From NCBI GenBank assembly GCA_005879805.1, contig VBKL01000082.1:1-61734 (forward strand): a stretch of DNA of 61,734 bases. The letters are read 5' to 3'. Position numbers and translations under genes: made by a program. Numbering within the stretch: position 1 is the first letter of the stretch; each line of letters begins with the position of its first letter. Below are positions 59,933-61,734 of the stretch, piece by piece. The notes under the pieces were generated by a model. It ran no database searches. It was given only the letters and a program-made list of their open reading frames with translations, and was not told where the DNA came from. This stretch comes from Deltaproteobacteria bacterium. Its GTDB lineage: Bacteria; Myxococcota; Myxococcia; Myxococcales; 40CM-4-68-19.

Positions 59933-61210
59933 ATGGCCGCACCCGCCGCAATTGCCAAGACCGGTCCGATGAGCAAGACCAGCCCGGTCACGCAGAAACA
60001 GCTTCCCATGTGGACATGGGAAGGAAAGACCAGGACGGGCGAGATCCGTCGCGGAGAGATGGAGGCCACCGACGAGGCCCAGGTCTCCTCGCGCCTCCGC
60101 GCGATGGCGCTCTCCAACGTCAAGGTCCGCAAGAAGCCCTTCGCCATCAAGATCAAGCTGCCGGGCTTTGGCGGCGGCATCGGGCAGAAGGACCTCGTCG
60201 TCTTCACCCGCCAGTTCGCGACCATGATCGACGCGGGCCTGCCGCTCGTGCAGTGCCTCGACATCCTCGCGAGCCAGCTCGACAACCTCGCCTTCCGCGA
60301 GGTGCTCACCAAGGTGAAGACCAAGGTCGAATCCGGATCGACCCTGGCCGACGCGCTCTCCGATCACCCCAAGGTGTTCGACACGCTCTACTCGCAGCTC
60401 GTCGCGGCCGGCGAAATCGGCGGTATCCTCGACACCATCCTCAACCGGCTCGCCGCCTACATCGAGAAGAACGAGAAGCTGAAGAGCAAGGTGAAGGGCG
60501 CCATGGTCTACCCGACCATCGTCCTCGTGGTCGCGGTCGGCGTCTGCACCGTCCTCCTCCTCTTCGTCACTCCTACCTTCGAGAAGATGTTCAAGGACTT
60601 CGGCGGCGCGCTGCCGGGCCCGACGCAATTCGTCGTCGACCTCTCGAAGTTCTTGCAGAGCTACATCATCCACATGGTGGTGGGCGTCACCATCGCCGTC
60701 TTCAGCTTCAAGGCCTGGAAGAGCAGCACCAAGGGCCGCGAGCAGTGGGACGCCTTCGTCATCCGCACGCCCATCTTCGGACCCCTGGTCCGCAAGGTGG
60801 CGGTGGCGCGGTTCACCCGTACGCTCGGCACGATGATCAGCTCCGGCGTTCCCATTCTCGACGCGCTCGAAGTCGTCGCGAAGACCGCGGGCAATTCGGT
60901 GGTGGAAAAGGCGATCCGGTACACCAAGGAGAAGATCTCGGAGGGCAAGACGGTCGTGCAGCCCCTCGGCGAGACCAAGGTGTTCCCGCAGATGGTGGTG
61001 CAGATGATCGGCGTCGGCGAAGCGACCGGCGCCATGGACCAGATGCTCACCAAGATCGCCGACTTCTACGACGACGAAGTCGACGCCGCGGTGGCCGCGC
61101 TCACCAGCATGATCGAGCCGGTGATGATGGTCTTCCTCGGCGGCGTGGTCGGCGGCTTCCTCGTCGCCATGTACCTGCCGATCTTCTCCATCGCGGGCTC
61201 CATCAAGTAG
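59933..61210 (+). CDS. pilC: Type IV pilus inner membrane platform protein PilC
   Basis: 425 residues. Two T2SSF domains: DLVVFTRQFATMIDAGLPLVQCLDILASQ (about 85-210) and VAVARFTRTLGTMISSGVPILDALEVVAKTAGN (about 285-410). Membrane segments: VYPTIVLVVAVGVCTVLLLFV, IIHMVVGVTIAVFSF and a C-terminal PVMMVFLGGVVGGFLVAMYLPIFSI. It couples the ATPases to the pilin pool. The first 25 residues (Ala/Thr/Gln-rich) are an extension before the usual MWTWEGKTRTGE start; ATG 59933 has GGAGAGC upstream. Confidence 0.97.
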   Translation: MAAPAAIAKTGPMSKTSPVTQKQLPMWTWEGKTRTGEIRRGEMEATDEAQVSSRLRAMALSNVKVRKKPFAIKIKLPGFGGGIGQKDLVVFTRQFATMIDAGLPLVQCLDILASQLDNLAFREVLTKVKTKVESGSTLADALSDHPKVFDTLYSQLVAAGEIGGILDTILNRLAAYIEKNEKLKSKVKGAMVYPTIVLVVAVGVCTVLLLFVTPTFEKMFKDFGGALPGPTQFVVDLSKFLQSYIIHMVVGVTIAVFSFKAWKSSTKGREQWDAFVIRTPIFGPLVRKVAVARFTRTLGTMISSGVPILDALEVVAKTAGNSVVEKAIRYTKEKISEGKTVVQPLGETKVFPQMVVQMIGVGEATGAMDQMLTKIADFYDDEVDAAVAALTSMIEPVMMVFLGGVVGGFLVAMYLPIFSIAGSIK

Positions 61211-61215
61211 TCGCG

Positions 61216-61734
61216 ATGGTCGGTGGGACCGCACGGCCTCCCGAGAGGTCCGCGAAAGGCGCGGACCTCTACAGCAAGCTCGTCCTGCTCACAGGTGTGC
61301 GGCTCCTGGTGGGGACCGCGCTCCTCGTCGCCACCGCCGTCATCACGGTCGGCAGCGAGAACTTCCCCCGCGGCGTAGAAACCTATCTCTACGCCATCGT
61401 CGGGGCGCTCTACGTCGCCTCGCTCTTCTCTGTCCTGGTCTTGCGGCGGCGGCGCTTCCTGCGCGGCCTCGCTCACCTGCAGATCGTCACCGATCTCGCG
61501 GCGGCGACGGGGCTCGTCTACCTGACGGGCGGCGTCGAAAGCATCTTCACCATCCTGTATCCGCTGGCGATCGTGAACGCCGCGATCGGGCTGGGACGTC
61601 GCGGTGCCGTCATCGGAGCGGTCGGGGCATCCGCGATCTTCTGCGGTCTCACCTTCGGGATGGAGTCCGGCTTCCTGGCGCCCGCCGCCTCCTATCTCTT
61701 GCGGCCGCCGATTCCTCTCGGCCGGCTCCTGCTC
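61216..61734 (+). CDS. pilS: Pilus sensor histidine kinase PilS, N-terminal part (cut by window edge)
   Basis: ATG 61216 opens a frame with no stop to the edge (173 codons). It shows several membrane segments: LLTGVRLLVGTALLVATAVITVG, YLYAIVGALYVASLFSVLVLRRR, LAAATGLVYLTGGVESIFTILYPLAIVNAAIGLGRRGAVIGAVGASAIFCGLTF. This membrane domain and its place directly after pilC match PilS, the sensor that with PilR controls sigma-54-dependent pilA expression. The kinase domain lies outside the window. The identification rests on topology and gene order. Confidence 0.8.
   Translation, partial: MVGGTARPPERSAKGADLYSKLVLLTGVRLLVGTALLVATAVITVGSENFPRGVETYLYAIVGALYVASLFSVLVLRRRRFLRGLAHLQIVTDLAAATGLVYLTGGVESIFTILYPLAIVNAAIGLGRRGAVIGAVGASAIFCGLTFGMESGFLAPAASYLLRPPIPLGRLLL

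Overview
The window reads as a piece of a high-G+C chromosome from the Myxococcota (former Deltaproteobacteria). The grounds are the type IV pilus order pilB-pilT-pilC-pilS as in Myxococcus, an FHA + DUF4388 (PATAN) protein, many secreted lipoproteins with PPG-rich linkers, and strong codon bias to G/C in third positions. I could not compute similarity, so the phylum call is an inference. No rRNA, tRNA, CRISPR array, phage or IS transposase was recognised.

Layout. 0-5 kb (minus): a selenocysteine-containing SelD running off the left edge, FHA and TPR proteins, BamD, a truncated RecX and a PilT paralogue. 5-9.5 kb: VOC protein, rplM-rpsI, a VapBC-like toxin-antitoxin pair, RarA and an N-truncated NAD kinase. 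9.5-14.3 kb: signalling genes (CheR-PAS, histidine kinase, CheB, LuxR-type regulator). 14.4-21.4 kb: RecN, a PP2C phosphatase, an M23 peptidase, a small exported protein, SecA. 21.4-22.9 kb: a lower-G+C island with an HNH nuclease gene bracketed by inverted repeats and two copies of an 18-bp palindrome. 23-25.7 kb: two tandem secreted serine hydrolases. 25.7-31.1 kb (minus): an assimilatory sulfate reduction/siroheme operon. 31.5-34.1 kb: rpsB-tsf and hemF. 34.2-40.9 kb: deoC-deoB facing a BmpA-type nucleoside ABC transporter. 40.9-46.9 kb: a beta-propeller lipoprotein, two tandem amidohydrolases and a thioredoxin-domain (YyaL/SSP411) protein. 46.9-51.5 kb: pyrimidine phosphorylase, a glycosyltransferase-like protein, TolQ/TolR-type proteins, purine nucleoside phosphorylase, cytidine deaminase. 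51.4-57.1 kb: a 1020-residue lipoprotein hydrolase, an outer-membrane barrel protein and RibF. 57.3-61.7 kb: pilB-pilT-pilC-pilS (pilS cut by the right edge).

How the genes work together. Nucleoside salvage is spread over several loci (uptake transporter, PunA, Cdd, pyrimidine phosphorylase, DeoB, DeoC) and funnels pentose phosphate to glycolysis. The sulfate operon supplies sulfide and makes its own siroheme. The pil genes at the right edge and the PilT paralogue at the left drive pilus extension and retraction. SelD shows that the organism makes selenoproteins.

Caution for the reader. About nine loci that should be intact housekeeping or conserved genes (recX, nadK, cheR, recN, cysH, bmpA/ABC ATPase, an amidohydrolase pair, pyrimidine phosphorylase, pilB) each lack an estimated 50-100 codons with a clean junction, usually shifting the frame. 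That regular pattern looks more like lost sequence in the assembly than like gene decay, and it should be resolved before biology is built on those genes.
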